Shown: positions 8,985-18,452 of the stretch, one piece after another
Position numbering within the stretch: the stretch's first letter is position 1
How the letters are laid out: the number at the start of each line of letters is the position of its first letter
Made by a program: the position numbers and the translations under genes
Source: Lysinibacillus fusiformis
Lineage (GTDB): Bacteria > Bacillota > Bacilli > Bacillales_A > Planococcaceae
Assembly: GCF_016925635.1 (NCBI RefSeq)
Contig: NZ_CP070490.1
Location: 3,292,001-3,356,000, forward strand
Direction of reading: 5' to 3'
Length of the DNA: 64,000 nucleotides
The notes under the pieces: generated by a model
What the model was told of the DNA's origin: nothing
Database searches by the model: none
Seen by the model: the letters and a program-made list of their open reading frames with translations, nothing else

Positions 8985-9017
8985 AAAGCCCTGTGAAAAT
9001 TTCCAAAGGGCTTTTTT
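8985..9017 (+). terminator. Second terminator hairpin beyond repeat copy 1
   Basis: AAAGCCCT (8985-8992) / AGGGCTTT (9007-9014) followed by T's, in the + orientation. It repeats the core of the S-layer terminator at 8406 and looks like a diverged duplicate flanking the repeat element. Confidence 0.7.
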
Positions 9018-9149
9018 AATTAGTTTCTTCTTATTTAATAATGTACCACAGAAGAAACACTCATATTTCAGTAACGATAAGCACAAAATAACAGGTTCTC
9101 AACTAAATACATAGCCAGTTGACTGAAACTAACTGTGCATATAGAATGC

Positions 9150-10277
9150 TTATTTGTAAGGAAATTTGCTCGGGATCGGTCCAAAGGCAATCCAATGATA
9201 TTTAAAGAATCTGCCCATCAAAAGCACAATCATCCATGTGATGAATAGAGCAAAAATAAAGCCACCAATGCTCCATAGGTGATAGATTATACTATTACCA
9301 CCAGTACTTATTTGTCTATAAAGGAAAAGGAAAAATGGATGCAATAGATAGATGCCAAATGATACTGTTCCTAGATTGATTAAGCCATTTACAAAAGCTT
9401 GGTTCCATTTATCATAGATCCAGAAAGAAAGCTGTAGTAAGACAATACAGGCTGTTACAGATTGTAGCTGGAAAACTAGCTCAAATATGGTGCTGTTCAC
9501 TATATAGGTTTGTGATGAATAAACAAAGTAATATAAATACACATTATATATAGTAGAAATTAGCCATATACACCACACAAAAAGTATCGTGATAGGGAAA
9601 TTTTCTTTTTTTAGTTGAAGCCATCCTTTGTATTTTTCAAAATAGATCCCTAAAAATGCTCCTGTCAAGAAGTAAAAGAGATAAGAGAAAGCGATACTCC
9701 CTCTATAGGGATACTGCCAAAACTTTACGTTTAATAGAATAAAGACCCATTGAAGAACAAAGCCAATCCAAATTAAATGAGGAGATAGGGCTGGTTTTTT
9801 CTTTAAAATATATAGGAATAATGGGAACATAAGATAGAATTGAACAATAATAAAAATATAGTATAGATGTGTATAGGCTTTGCCTAATAATAGTTTCTCT
9901 AGAAATTCGACACTAAATAGGGAACGCCATGTGTCTACTAAATCATGTGTCACATAAAATTGCATCGCTGCATAATAAAAGATAGAAAAAAAGAAATAAG
10001 GAATGAGTATTTGGGTCACTCTTTTTTTATAAAAATGAATGATAAGCTCCTTTGTTAAATCCTTCTGTATATAATTGTAAAATAAAACAAATCCACTTAA
10101 GAAAATAAAAACAGGTACAGCAAATTTAGGGAAAATATTAAAAAACACATAAAATGGATATAGTTTTGAGTCACTAGATAAAGCCGTTACAGGTGTACTA
10201 GTAGAATGGATGAGAAGGACAGCTAGAATGGCTAAAGCTCGTGTAATGTTTAATTCATTAATATGTGCTCGCTTCAT
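9150..10277 (-). CDS. Acyltransferase-3 family membrane protein
   Basis: A 375-residue polytopic protein of the OafA/Acyltransferase_3 family, with roughly ten hydrophobic segments. It starts NELNITRALAILAVLLIHST, containing the conserved R-x(10)-H arrangement (R14 and H24) that marks the active side, and continues with FLSGFVLFYNY. These enzymes move O-acetyl or other acyl groups onto cell-surface glycans. GGAG lies 8 nt before the ATG. It converges on the S-layer gene with repeat copy 1 between them; a role in modifying the wall polymer is possible but not shown. Confidence 0.85.
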   Translation of the reverse strand: MKRAHINELNITRALAILAVLLIHSTSTPVTALSSDSKLYPFYVFFNIFPKFAVPVFIFLSGFVLFYNYIQKDLTKELIIHFYKKRVTQILIPYFFFSIFYYAAMQFYVTHDLVDTWRSLFSVEFLEKLLLGKAYTHLYYIFIIVQFYLMFPLFLYILKKKPALSPHLIWIGFVLQWVFILLNVKFWQYPYRGSIAFSYLFYFLTGAFLGIYFEKYKGWLQLKKENFPITILFVWCIWLISTIYNVYLYYFVYSSQTYIVNSTIFELVFQLQSVTACIVLLQLSFWIYDKWNQAFVNGLINLGTVSFGIYLLHPFFLFLYRQISTGGNSIIYHLWSIGGFIFALFITWMIVLLMGRFFKYHWIAFGPIPSKFPYK

Positions 10278-10361
10278 ACGATCATCTCCAGAATATTGTT
10301 TATAGTATTGAATTCCCAGAACACTGCCTACATACTCTATTGGTATGCTTGTTCATGCTAA

Positions 10362-10395
10362 TTTAGACAAACTTTGTTGCCTAAATTTGTCTAAA
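10362..10395. promoter_or_regulatory. Inverted repeat upstream of the acyltransferase gene
   Basis: TTTAGACAAA (10362-10371) and TTTGTCTAAA (10386-10395) form a perfect 10-bp inverted repeat, about 85 bp upstream of the acyltransferase start. It could be an operator; no T-run follows, so it is not an ordinary terminator. Confidence 0.4.
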
Positions 10396-10462
10396 GGGAA
10401 CAGGTGGGGCGTTCATGAGTTACTATAAAGGACTTATATGTCAGGGAGATGTCAACAATAAA

Positions 10463-10495
10463 AAAGCTACCACGCTCGCTATGCGTAGTAGCTTT
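10463..10495 (-). terminator. Terminator after the YhfP-like gene
   Basis: Stem AAAGCTACCACGC / GCGTAGTAGCTTT on the + strand. Read on the - strand it is followed by TTTTTTATT, so it ends transcription of the oxidoreductase. Confidence 0.75.
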
Positions 10496-10568
10496 ATGTT
10501 GTTAATTTGACAACTTCTATAATTATTTTCTGGGAAATAGCATGGAGAAGGAAGCTGGATTAAACACC

Positions 10569-11561
10569 TTATAATGTAACAAGGATTCTTCCTCTTGCTT
10601 GTCCTTTTAGTAAAATAGGTAAAACCTCTGGAAGTTGTTGTAGCGTTACCTCTTGCTGAATGAAATCCTCAAGGTTTGCTGGTTTGAAATCAGTCGCTAA
10701 ACGCTGCCAAATGTTCAATCGAATGTCCATTGGGCAATAAACAGAATCAACTCCAAGTAAATTCACACCTCTTAAAATAAAGGGAAATACACTTGTAGGA
10801 AGCTGTGTGCCTGCTGTTAAACCACTACTTGCAACAGCCCCTCCATATTGAATTTGGCTTAATAAAGAGGCAAGTGGCTCTCCACCAACAGAATCGACAG
10901 CAGCAGCCCATTTTTGTTTCCCTAACGCTCTAATCTTTCCATCATAGACCTCTTCACGATTTACAATTGTAGTAGCCCCAAGTGAATGTAAATATTCATG
11001 TTCAGATTCTTTACCTGTGCTCGCTTCAACTTGATAACCTAGTGTTGAGAGGATAGATACAGCAAAGCTACCGACACCACCCGTTGCCCCTGTAACAAGA
11101 ATTTTTCCCTTTTCAGGATGTATACCATTTTCCTCTAACTTTTGAACAGATAATGCAGCTGTAAATCCTGCAGTACCAATCACCATAGCTTCCTTGAGGG
11201 AAAGACCTTTTGGAAGTGGTACAATCCATTGAGCTGGAATACGGGCATATTCACTGAAACCACCAAAATGAGATACTCCTATTTCATAGCTAGTCGCAAT
11301 GACCTCATCACCTGCTTTAAAGCGAGAATCTTCAGAGGAAACAACCGTTCCAGCTAAATCAATGCCAGGAACAAATGGATAAGACGTAACGATTTTACCA
11401 TCTGGGATAGAGGCAAGACTATCTTTATAATTAATACCTGAATAACTAACTTTAATTAATACCTCACCTTTTGGTAGATCTTCTAAAGTCAACTCGTTCA
11501 CTTTCACTGTAAATGCCTCATCTTTATTGACTACTAACGCATTAAAATTATCTACTGTCAT
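10569..11561 (-). CDS. YhdH/YhfP-family quinone oxidoreductase (acrylyl-CoA-reductase-like)
   Basis: A 330-residue zinc-free medium-chain dehydrogenase/reductase. The GroES-like N-terminal domain reads VSYSGINYKDSLASIPDGKIV and FVPGIDLAGTV, and the Rossmann domain carries GATGGVGSFAVSILSTLGYQVEA (about 157-180). Homologues are YhfP of B. subtilis and AcuI/YhdH of E. coli, which reduces acrylyl-CoA with NADPH. The gene faces a TetR regulator across a 126-bp gap holding a perfect operator-like palindrome, so it is probably the repressed target. Natural substrate uncertain. Confidence 0.88.
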   Translation of the reverse strand: MTVDNFNALVVNKDEAFTVKVNELTLEDLPKGEVLIKVSYSGINYKDSLASIPDGKIVTSYPFVPGIDLAGTVVSSEDSRFKAGDEVIATSYEIGVSHFGGFSEYARIPAQWIVPLPKGLSLKEAMVIGTAGFTAALSVQKLEENGIHPEKGKILVTGATGGVGSFAVSILSTLGYQVEASTGKESEHEYLHSLGATTIVNREEVYDGKIRALGKQKWAAAVDSVGGEPLASLLSQIQYGGAVASSGLTAGTQLPTSVFPFILRGVNLLGVDSVYCPMDIRLNIWQRLATDFKPANLEDFIQQEVTLQQLPEVLPILLKGQARGRILVTL

Positions 11562-11612
11562 CGTAAACGTCCCCCTAAAATTTTATTCCATTAAACAGTA
11601 TCAAAATTATTC

Positions 11613-11622
11613 TGACCGGTCA
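11613..11622. promoter_or_regulatory. TetR-type operator
   Basis: The perfect palindrome TGACCGGTCA sits between the divergent oxidoreductase and tetR genes. Palindromes of this core are common TetR-family binding sites, so it probably serves both promoters. Confidence 0.65.
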
Positions 11623-11687
11623 ATATAAAATTGGATTATAGCGACTCTTCATGTATAATAACTTCTATCAAGTCATCGGAGGCTCCT

Positions 11688-12275
11688 ATGAAAAAGAAAG
11701 AGGAAGAACGTAAAAAACAAATTATGAAAGCAGCCTTTAATGCTGTTTCACATTTAGGTTATGATAACGTTACACTACAAGACATTGCGAATCATGCTAA
11801 CGTCTCAAAAGGGGTAGTTCACTACTATTTTACAAGCAAACAAAACATCTTATTAGAATTACTGGAATCCACTACGAGCAAAATCTACAGCTATGAAATA
11901 CAAGAAATAGGCAAGCATAAAACGGCTATAGACAAGCTTCAAGCCTACTTAAATGCTGTTTTTGTATCCCCTCAAGAAAATAAAAAATTTTACAGAGTGT
12001 ATTTAGATTTTTTAGCTCAGGCAAACAGCAATGAAGCGTACAAAAGAATTAACTTAAAATTTTATGAGAATTGCTGGGGAATTGGACAAGAAATTATTGA
12101 ATTAGGAAAAAGTGAAGGGGTGTTTAGCCCAGACATTGATTCCTTAACCTCTGCAAAAATGATGAGGGCAATGATTGATGGTTCTTTAATTCAATGGTTA
12201 ACATGTGATATAGAAGAGCAACATCTATTTTATAAAGAAACCTGTTTGAATAGTATTGTGAGAATATTAAAATAG
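11688..12275 (+). CDS. TetR-family transcriptional regulator
   Basis: A 195-residue repressor. The N-terminal HTH is complete: IMKAAFNAVSHLGYDNVTLQDIANHANVSKGVVHYYFTSKQNILLELLE. The C-terminal ligand domain is helical (LQAYLNAVFVSPQENKKFYRVYLDFLAQ), similar to the BetI-like class. GGAGG lies 5 nt before the ATG at 11688; the longer frame from 11631 lacks such a site and would extend over the promoter region. It is divergent from the YhfP-like gene and probably autoregulates through the TGACCGGTCA site. Ligand unknown. Confidence 0.88.
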   Translation: MKKKEEERKKQIMKAAFNAVSHLGYDNVTLQDIANHANVSKGVVHYYFTSKQNILLELLESTTSKIYSYEIQEIGKHKTAIDKLQAYLNAVFVSPQENKKFYRVYLDFLAQANSNEAYKRINLKFYENCWGIGQEIIELGKSEGVFSPDIDSLTSAKMMRAMIDGSLIQWLTCDIEEQHLFYKETCLNSIVRILK

Positions 12276-12283
12276 AGGATTGA

Positions 12284-12318
12284 AAAGTCTTATTACTATT
12301 GTAGTAGGGCTTTTTTTG
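12284..12318 (+). terminator. Terminator after tetR
   Basis: Hairpin AAGTCTTATTACTA / TAGTAGGGCTT with G-U pairs, followed by a seven-T run. The stretch from here to 12588 is AT-rich with nothing else I can identify. Confidence 0.65.
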
Positions 12319-12588
12319 CCGTAAAAAATAAGGAGAATTGAATGATTTTGGAAGTTTTTTATTATTATATTGCATTTATAGATAATATTACCGTCAAAAT
12401 TTTCGGAAAAAACTATAAAAAAAGAACAGTTTTAATATTTTGTTTAGGAATTTTTTACAAAAATACGCACTAAAAAGGAAAAAAATGTTTTGTTATGCAT
12501 TGAAATAGCGTTTATGCAATCGTTTATACAAGAATAAATCTATGTTTTTAATAATTTAAACTGTATAAAAATTTAAAATAATGTCGAG

Positions 12589-12617
12589 TTGAGTCAATGT
12601 TGCAATTTCTTTATACT
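12589..12617 (+). promoter_or_regulatory. Promoter of the arginase gene
   Basis: -35 TTGAGT (12589-12594), 17-bp spacer, -10 TATACT (12612-12617): a good sigma-A match, 32 bp upstream of the arginase ATG. I did not find the sigma-54-type -24/-12 elements that drive the roc genes of B. subtilis. Confidence 0.65.
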
Positions 12618-12649
12618 GTGAAAGTAATTATTGGAGAGGAGAAAATATC

Positions 12650-13555
12650 ATGAATAAAGAAGTGACAATTATTGGGGTGCCCATGGATTTAGGTCAAACA
12701 AGAAGAGGCGTAGACATGGGGCCAAGTGCTATCAGATATGCAGGGGTAACTGAACGACTTGAGGGCCTTGGTTATTCGATTTATGACGAAGGGGATTTAA
12801 CGATTGACATCGTACATGAAGATAAAGAGACAGAAGGAAAGACAAACCTAAAAAATTTAAAAACTGTCACAGAAATTAACGAGAAGCTAGGCCAAAAAGT
12901 GGATCATGAGATTTCTTTAAATCGTTTTCCTTTAGTATTAGGTGGAGATCATAGTATTGCTATTGGAACATTAGCGGGCGTTTCGAAGCATTATGAAAAT
13001 TTAGGTGTCATTTGGTATGATGCACATGGCGATCTAAACACAGGTGAAACATCTCCTTCAGGAAATATCCATGGCATGTCTTTAGCTGTAAGCTTGGGCC
13101 TTGGACATCCAGCACTTACAAATATCGGAGGCTATGCTCCAAAGGTAAAGCCTGAAAACGTTGTTATCATTGGTGCTCGAGATTTAGATCCTGGAGAAAA
13201 AAAGCTTATTAAGGAAATTGGTATTAAAGTATACACGATGCATGAAATTGATCGTTTAGGAATGACGAAAGTAATGTCAGAAACGATTGACTATTTAAAG
13301 GAGCGCACAGACGGTGTTCACCTATCATTAGATTTAGATGGACTGGATCCAAATGATGCACCAGGTGTAGGCACGCCAGTAGCAGGTGGTATTAGCTATC
13401 GTGAAAGTCATTTAGCTATGGAAATGCTGTCAGAAGCAAATATTATTACTTCAGCAGAATTTGTTGAGACAAACCCTGTATTAGATCAATACAATAAAAC
13501 GGCTATTGCTGCGGTAGCTTTAATCAGCTCACTATTTGGCGATACATTACTTTAA
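12650..13555 (+). CDS. rocF: Arginase
   Basis: A 301-residue manganese enzyme that splits L-arginine into ornithine and urea, close in length to B. subtilis RocF (296). All metal motifs are present: GGDHS (98-102), DAHGD (124-128) and SLDLDGLDP (226-234). The substrate loop SPSGNIHGM is also intact. GGAGAGG precedes the ATG. The next gene is an amino-acid permease of the basic amino-acid type, so the two may form an arginine use unit, although a 268-bp gap with its own probable promoter separates them. Cytoplasmic. Confidence 0.95.
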   Translation: MNKEVTIIGVPMDLGQTRRGVDMGPSAIRYAGVTERLEGLGYSIYDEGDLTIDIVHEDKETEGKTNLKNLKTVTEINEKLGQKVDHEISLNRFPLVLGGDHSIAIGTLAGVSKHYENLGVIWYDAHGDLNTGETSPSGNIHGMSLAVSLGLGHPALTNIGGYAPKVKPENVVIIGARDLDPGEKKLIKEIGIKVYTMHEIDRLGMTKVMSETIDYLKERTDGVHLSLDLDGLDPNDAPGVGTPVAGGISYRESHLAMEMLSEANIITSAEFVETNPVLDQYNKTAIAAVALISSLFGDTLL

Positions 13556-13823
13556 GCCATGAATAGAAGTCATTTTGTATCCCAGAAGGAAGAACTTTTC
13601 TTAAAAAATTAGGTCGCGACAACCAACTATAAGAAAATAGCTCTCCCTATAGTAAGTTTACAATACAATTTAGCTATTCAATAGCCTTTATTTTGTCAGA
13701 AAATTGACAGTTCATAAAATATATAAAACAGTTTATCTATTAACATTCAAATTTTAGATTGTTATCTGTTTTGTACGAAAAAAAGAAAGTGCTTACACAG
13801 ATAATGAATGTAAGGAGTTTTTT

Positions 13824-15251
13824 ATGGCAGCAGAACAATATGAATTAAAAAGAAGTATGAAAGCAAGACACTTATTTATGATTTCACTTGGCGGATGTAT
13901 TGGAACTGGTTTCTTTCTTGGATCAGGCTACACGATTAACCAAGCTGGGCCAACTGGTGCCATCCTAGCTTACTTAGTAGGCGGAGCAGTTATGTATTTA
14001 ACAATGCTATGTTTGGGTGAATTGTCTGTTGCTATGCCGGTATCAGGTTCATTCCAAACGTACACAACGAAATTTATCGGTCCTGCTACTGGTTTTGCCG
14101 TTGGATGGCTGTACTGGCTAGGTTGGGCAGTAACGGTTGCTCTTGAGTTTTTAGGGGCTGGACAACTTATGCAAAGATGGTTTCCTGATTCGCCAGTATG
14201 GATGTGGTGTCTAATATTTGCTGCACTGCTCTTTGTATTGAATGGTTTATCAGCAAAAGCATTTGGTGAAGCGGAATTTGTCTTCTCCAGTATTAAAATT
14301 TTAGCAATCATTATGTTCCTTGCGGTTGGTGGAGCGGCTATGTTTGGGCTAATCGATATGAAAGATGGAACAAATGCCCCATTCCTTTCTCATTTTTATG
14401 AGGGAGGACTATTTCCAAATGGCGTAACAGCACTGCTTATTACAATGATTACGGTGAATTTTTCATTCCAGGGTACAGAATTGATTGGTATTGCTGCTGG
14501 GGAGAGTGAAAATCCTGAAAAGACCATCCCTAAATCTATTAAACAAACAGTTTGGCGTACGTTATTCTTCTTTGTCTTTTCGATATTTGTACTTGCAGCG
14601 ATGATTCCAATGGATAAAGCAGGGGTTGTTGAAAGTCCATTTGTTGTTGTATTAGATAGCATAGGGATTCCGTATGCAGCGGATATTATGAATTTTGTTA
14701 TCCTAACAGCTTTATTATCCGTTGCAAACTCAGGCCTTTATGCCGCGACACGTATGTTGTTTTCTCTTTCCGTCGAAAAAATGGCAAGCCCCGTTTTAGG
14801 CAAGGTTAATAAAAGAGGCATCCCAATGAATGCATTACTGATTACACTCGCAGTAGCTGGTTTGTCATTACTGTCAAGTGTATTTGCTGCTAATACAGTA
14901 TTTGTGTGGCTTTTATCTCTAGCAGGCTTAGGAGCACAAATTGGTTGGATTGCGATTACGGCTTCCCAAATTGCATTTAGACGCTCCTACATACGTCAAG
15001 GAGGAAAAGTAGAGGATTTAAAATTCAAAGCACCATTGTATCCAGTGATCCCTATTTTAGGTTTATTAGCGAACTGTATCGTTATGGCAAGCTTGGCTTT
15101 TGATCCAGCTCAACGATTAGCACTCTACTGCGGTGGTGCATTCTTCATTGGTTGTTATATCGTTTATTATTTAAAAGTGAAAAAAGTGACGAACTTAGAA
15201 ATAAACCAACAAGAAGTCCAATTAAAATTAAATCAAAAAATATATCTTTAA
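13824..15251 (+). CDS. APC-family amino-acid permease, probably basic amino acids
   Basis: A 475-residue transporter with about 12 membrane segments. The first, [19 protein letters not shown], carries the substrate-binding G-x-G-x-G-type loop of the amino acid/polyamine/cation superfamily (LysP/RocE/GabP branch); [28 protein letters not shown] is the conserved signature in the middle. AAGGAG lies 6-8 nt before the ATG. Its place after arginase suggests arginine or ornithine, but gene order is the only specificity evidence. Ends with a strong terminator. Confidence 0.88.
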   Translation: MAAEQYELKRSMKARHLFMISLGGCIGTGFFLGSGYTINQAGPTGAILAYLVGGAVMYLTMLCLGELSVAMPVSGSFQTYTTKFIGPATGFAVGWLYWLGWAVTVALEFLGAGQLMQRWFPDSPVWMWCLIFAALLFVLNGLSAKAFGEAEFVFSSIKILAIIMFLAVGGAAMFGLIDMKDGTNAPFLSHFYEGGLFPNGVTALLITMITVNFSFQGTELIGIAAGESENPEKTIPKSIKQTVWRTLFFFVFSIFVLAAMIPMDKAGVVESPFVVVLDSIGIPYAADIMNFVILTALLSVANSGLYAATRMLFSLSVEKMASPVLGKVNKRGIPMNALLITLAVAGLSLLSSVFAANTVFVWLLSLAGLGAQIGWIAITASQIAFRRSYIRQGGKVEDLKFKAPLYPVIPILGLLANCIVMASLAFDPAQRLALYCGGAFFIGCYIVYYLKVKKVTNLEINQQEVQLKLNQKIYL

Positions 15252-15255
15252 GGTC

Positions 15256-15290
15256 AAAGAGTAGCCGCTAATGTGGCTACTCTTTCTTAG
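15256..15290 (+). terminator. Terminator after the permease
   Basis: AAAGAGTAGCC (15256-15266) / GGCTACTCTTT (15275-15285). Repeat copy 2 begins directly after it. Confidence 0.8.
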
Positions 15291-15712
15291 TGTTGAAAAA
15301 TTCAATTGAAAGGTAGAAATGGATTTCCGTTGCAGGCTACTTGCTTTCCTGTGGGCGAGCGCCAAATCGCTTCCTCCTCTACCGCTCCGTTTAGAGTTTC
15401 GCCTGTCTCGCTATCCCACGGGAGTCAAGTAGCCTTCCACTCCACTTTTTAGCAAAGGTTTTCAAATAAAGTGAAGGTATTCACTACTCATTTTATGGAG
15501 AGGTGTTGTCATTCATCGCTTCTCCACATTTTTCACTACTAGTTAGTATGAAAGATAAAGAAAAGATACTTTTGCAGAATGGTTGATTGGAGTGGAGCCA
15601 GCGTCACTCCAAGGGAATTTAACGGCTCATCGGACGCCCCCTGGAAAGGACGCTGGCGGAACGGAAATCAACCCCTCACCTTGCCAAGTTGCTTTTTCTG
15701 CCGTTGACATCA
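15286..15712 (-). repeat. Compound hairpin repeat, copy 2 (inverted, shortened)
   Basis: Same element as at 8.5 and 49.5 kb but on the opposite strand, so module B comes first (15321-15446) and module A second (15581-15672). Module A is about 92 bp against 134 bp in the other copies: the tip of the hairpin is missing while both arms (GGTTGATTGGAGTGGAGCC and CGGAACGGAAATCAACC) remain. The outer ends match copy 3: TAGTGTTGAAAAA on one side and CTGCCGTTGAC on the other. The remaining bases to 15887 are AT-rich without a gene. Confidence 0.8.
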
Positions 15713-15887
15713 TCTCTTTTCTTCGTTAGTAAAGAACAACAAAGACGTATTTTACAAGGAATAGTTCCGATAGTAAGAGAAATAATTTATTGTTTTTCGA
15801 TAAAAAAATATTGAAAAAGAATAATTTATCATTTATTCTTCATACAAGAAGAAATTAATTATAAACAAGTTAATTTGAGGTGGATTC

Positions 15888-16685
15888 ATGTTGAAGAATT
15901 TTTTTAAAGACTTAGGAGCCTTTACGTATCATCAATCATTATCTTGTATTTTTCCGGTTGTGATATTTGCTACACTTGCACTCTCTAAAGCTATTCAAAT
16001 ACCTGGTGTAGGCAGATATGACTTTATTCTTGTTATCTGTCTATTGACGCAGTACTTGATGTATAAATTTGGTTTAGAAACAAAGGATGAAATAAAAGTC
16101 ATTTGTTTGTTTCACATTATTGGGCTTGTGCTCGAACTATACAAAGTGAATTTCAATTCATGGTCATATCCTGAAGAAGCGTGGACAAAAATAGGGGGTG
16201 TGCCTTTATATAGTGGATTTATGTATGCGAGTGTGGCAAGTTATATTTGCCAAGCCTGGCGTAGGTTTGATTTGAAAATTGTAAGTTGGCCAAAAAGTTA
16301 TGTAGCTATTCCACTTGGAGCCGTTATCTACTTGAATTTTTTTACACACCATTTTATTTATGATTTTAGATGGCTGTTGATGGCACTTCTATTCATTGTG
16401 TTTTATCGTACAATTGTCAAATTTACAGTACGGAACAAAGTCTATAAAATGCCCATCGTTATATCGTTCTTTTTGATTGGCTTTTTCATTTGGATTGCTG
16501 AAAATATTGCAACGTTCTTTGGGGCATGGTCATATCCGAATCAAGAGGTATCTTGGTCGATTGTTCATTTTGGTAAAATCAGCTCATGGTTTTTACTTGT
16601 AGTCATTAGCATAATGATTGTTGCACAGCTTAAACTCTTTTATCGTGATGTAGGTGAAAATTTGGAGAAGAAAGAGTTCATATAA
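15888..16685 (+). CDS. DUF817 family membrane protein
   Basis: A 265-residue integral membrane protein with about eight hydrophobic segments. The repeated motifs ELYKVNFNSWSYPEEAW and ENIATFFGAWSYPNQ, with paired acidic and aromatic residues, match what I recall of family DUF817, as does FTHHFIYDFRWLL. GAGGTGG precedes the ATG. It stands alone between the repeat element and the PPOX gene. No biochemical function is known to me; the paired W-S-Y-P motifs suggest an ancient internal duplication. Confidence 0.75.
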   Translation: MLKNFFKDLGAFTYHQSLSCIFPVVIFATLALSKAIQIPGVGRYDFILVICLLTQYLMYKFGLETKDEIKVICLFHIIGLVLELYKVNFNSWSYPEEAWTKIGGVPLYSGFMYASVASYICQAWRRFDLKIVSWPKSYVAIPLGAVIYLNFFTHHFIYDFRWLLMALLFIVFYRTIVKFTVRNKVYKMPIVISFFLIGFFIWIAENIATFFGAWSYPNQEVSWSIVHFGKISSWFLLVVISIMIVAQLKLFYRDVGENLEKKEFI

Positions 16686-16901
16686 ATAGGTGTGAAGGAA
16701 AAATTAAATATGACATTCTTTTGTTTAATGATATTTGCGAGAAACGATTAAGAGAATTTGCAAAGTTTCTAAGAAATATAGTATGGGCTTCCGATAAACT
16801 AGTATTTTTAGCTTGTACCCATTCTCTTTCATCAAACTGTCCCTTTTTTAGAGTACATTCCTACTGTAGACTCCTCTTAGAAGAGAATAGGGGGAATGAA
16901 G

Positions 16902-17480
16902 ATGGTAACAGATATTCGAATGGTGAATAGAGCTTGTACAGATGAAAAACAAATTAAGCAATTTTTAGAAGGCGCACAAACTGCATTTCTTGGTTTAGTG
17001 GATCAACATATACCATATGTTATTCCACTAAATTATGTCTATAAAGACGGAATTTTTTATTTCCATGGTGCCAACGAAGGAAGAAAAATAGATATTCTAA
17101 CAACCAATCAAAATGCATGTATGACAATAAGCGAAAATTATGGAACAATGGTAGACCCGGTTCCTGCTAAGACTGATACGGCTTATATGAGTGTAGTCGC
17201 AAATGGTTTGGTGGAAATTGTCACAGATTTAAACGAAGCTACTGCTGCTATGCAGGCAATGCTCGATAAATATGTACCAGATTATTATCATACACCTTTG
17301 TCAAAAAAGCATCTCGATAAATATCAATCATCTTTAGGTAGCAAGACACTTGTCCTGAAAGTGAAGCCAACCAGTATAACTGCGAAAGAACATAAATTAA
17401 ATGAACAGATGCAATATTATTCAGGGAGAGAGGTCACACAGGATATGAATCGAAAATCTACTATGAATCCAACAAATTAA
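16902..17480 (+). CDS. Pyridoxamine 5'-phosphate oxidase family (Nim-like) flavoprotein
   Basis: A 192-residue split-barrel flavin-binding protein. TAFLGLVDQHIPYVIPLNYVYKDGIFYFHGANEGRKIDIL is the FMN-binding half-barrel of the 5-nitroimidazole-reductase-like branch, and SVVANGLVEIVTD the next strand. The ATG at 16902 has AGGGGG 7 nt before it, while the ATG at 16896 is only 1 nt from that site. Probably a cytosolic FMN or F420-type oxidoreductase; substrate unknown. Followed by a terminator at 17497. Confidence 0.85.
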   Translation: MVTDIRMVNRACTDEKQIKQFLEGAQTAFLGLVDQHIPYVIPLNYVYKDGIFYFHGANEGRKIDILTTNQNACMTISENYGTMVDPVPAKTDTAYMSVVANGLVEIVTDLNEATAAMQAMLDKYVPDYYHTPLSKKHLDKYQSSLGSKTLVLKVKPTSITAKEHKLNEQMQYYSGREVTQDMNRKSTMNPTN

Positions 17481-17496
17481 TTATGGAACAACTGTA

Positions 17497-17526
17497 AGGC
17501 TTGGGATTTAACCTAAGCCTATTTTT
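17497..17526 (+). terminator. Terminator after the PPOX gene
   Basis: AGGCTTGGG / CCTAAGCCT with one G-U pair, then ATTTTT. From here to 17838 the sequence is AT-rich and I see no gene or definite signal. Confidence 0.7.
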
Positions 17527-17838
17527 GATGTAGTAATAGTTCTTCACCATTAATTATTTCCATAAAGTGCTACGAAAAATAGCTAGTTTAGCACAGTCAT
17601 ATTAGTGAGTGACTATCTATAATAGAAAATGTTTATGAATGTTGATATGCGGTGGTACTGTATTATTTATGTATTGCACAAGTTATTACATAAATACAAA
17701 AAGTTATTGAGGAATTTATTAAAAAGAAGTCCATTCAAGATGTGTTAATTTGAATGACGGATTATTTATACATATGGAAAGTAATTTATCTATCAAGTAT
17801 GGCTAACTTGTTTGCATGAAAAGTGAAGGGGGAATTAT

Positions 17839-18425
17839 TTGACTATCCATACTGATGATTTAGTTGAAAACTCTCTTTCTATTGTTATCCCTTTAACATT
17901 CATAATTGATAAAACGGATTTAACATGGGAAGAAATGTACTTTGGCGTTCAATGTGGTTTTATTCACCCTGAAGCGGCCATTCAAAAAGCGGAGAAATTA
18001 ATCGCACAAGAAGTAGAAATCTCAGCTTCGGTATTCGAACTAGCTAGCTTATTTAAGCATGAGGCATTTTTAGCTGTCCCTTATTTATCCAACTTAGCCG
18101 AACAAGAACCTATGCAAAGTATTACATTTATTCAAGAAAAGTGGCTATACCTTGTACTTAGCTGGTTATACGAACATCAGGAGGAACACAGGATACTAGA
18201 AGGCGAAGAACAACCCCATTGGATAATGCTTTTCAACAAATGATGGTGATTTGGGATGACTTCAATAGTAATATGACTATTTTTGATTTCATATTTAAAC
18301 AAGATACTACAGATCCGTTGTATTTTGAGATAGCTGAAGAACCTATTCCAGTTGATTTATCGAATTTGTATCAAGGATGGAAAAGATTTTTGAAAGAGCA
18401 AGAAAAACGTTTCCAGATTTGGTAA
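17839..18425 (+). pseudogene. DUF2247-like gene broken by a frameshift near 18210
   Basis: Translation begins at a TTG (17839) after GGGGGGAA and runs 134 residues to a stop at 18243 (LTWEEMYFGVQCGFIHPEAAIQKAEKL...WLYLVLSWLYEHQEEHRILEG). The next frame then continues without a gap: PLDNAFQQMMVIWDDFNSN...LYQGWKRFLKEQEKRF to 18425. Both parts match what I recall of DUF2247 proteins, which run from the LTWEE region to a final YxxWKxxLxEQ, so one base was probably lost or gained, perhaps in the CCCC run near 18216. It could be a sequencing error. These small proteins occur in accessory regions; function not established. Confidence 0.6.
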
Positions 18426-18452
18426 ATATGAAAGTATCCTGAGGTAAATCAC

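Noticed and set aside
8775..8996. 73-codon frame on the + strand
   Set aside because: It lies wholly within the dispersed hairpin element; the equivalent frame is not kept in the other copies.
12400..12650. Sigma-54-type promoter for arginase, as in the B. subtilis roc genes
   Set aside because: I found no TTGGCAC / TTGCA pair at the right spacing; a sigma-A promoter fits well.
16721..16930. 69-codon frame before the PPOX gene
   Set aside because: No ribosome-binding site, odd composition, and it overlaps the start of the PPOX gene in another frame.
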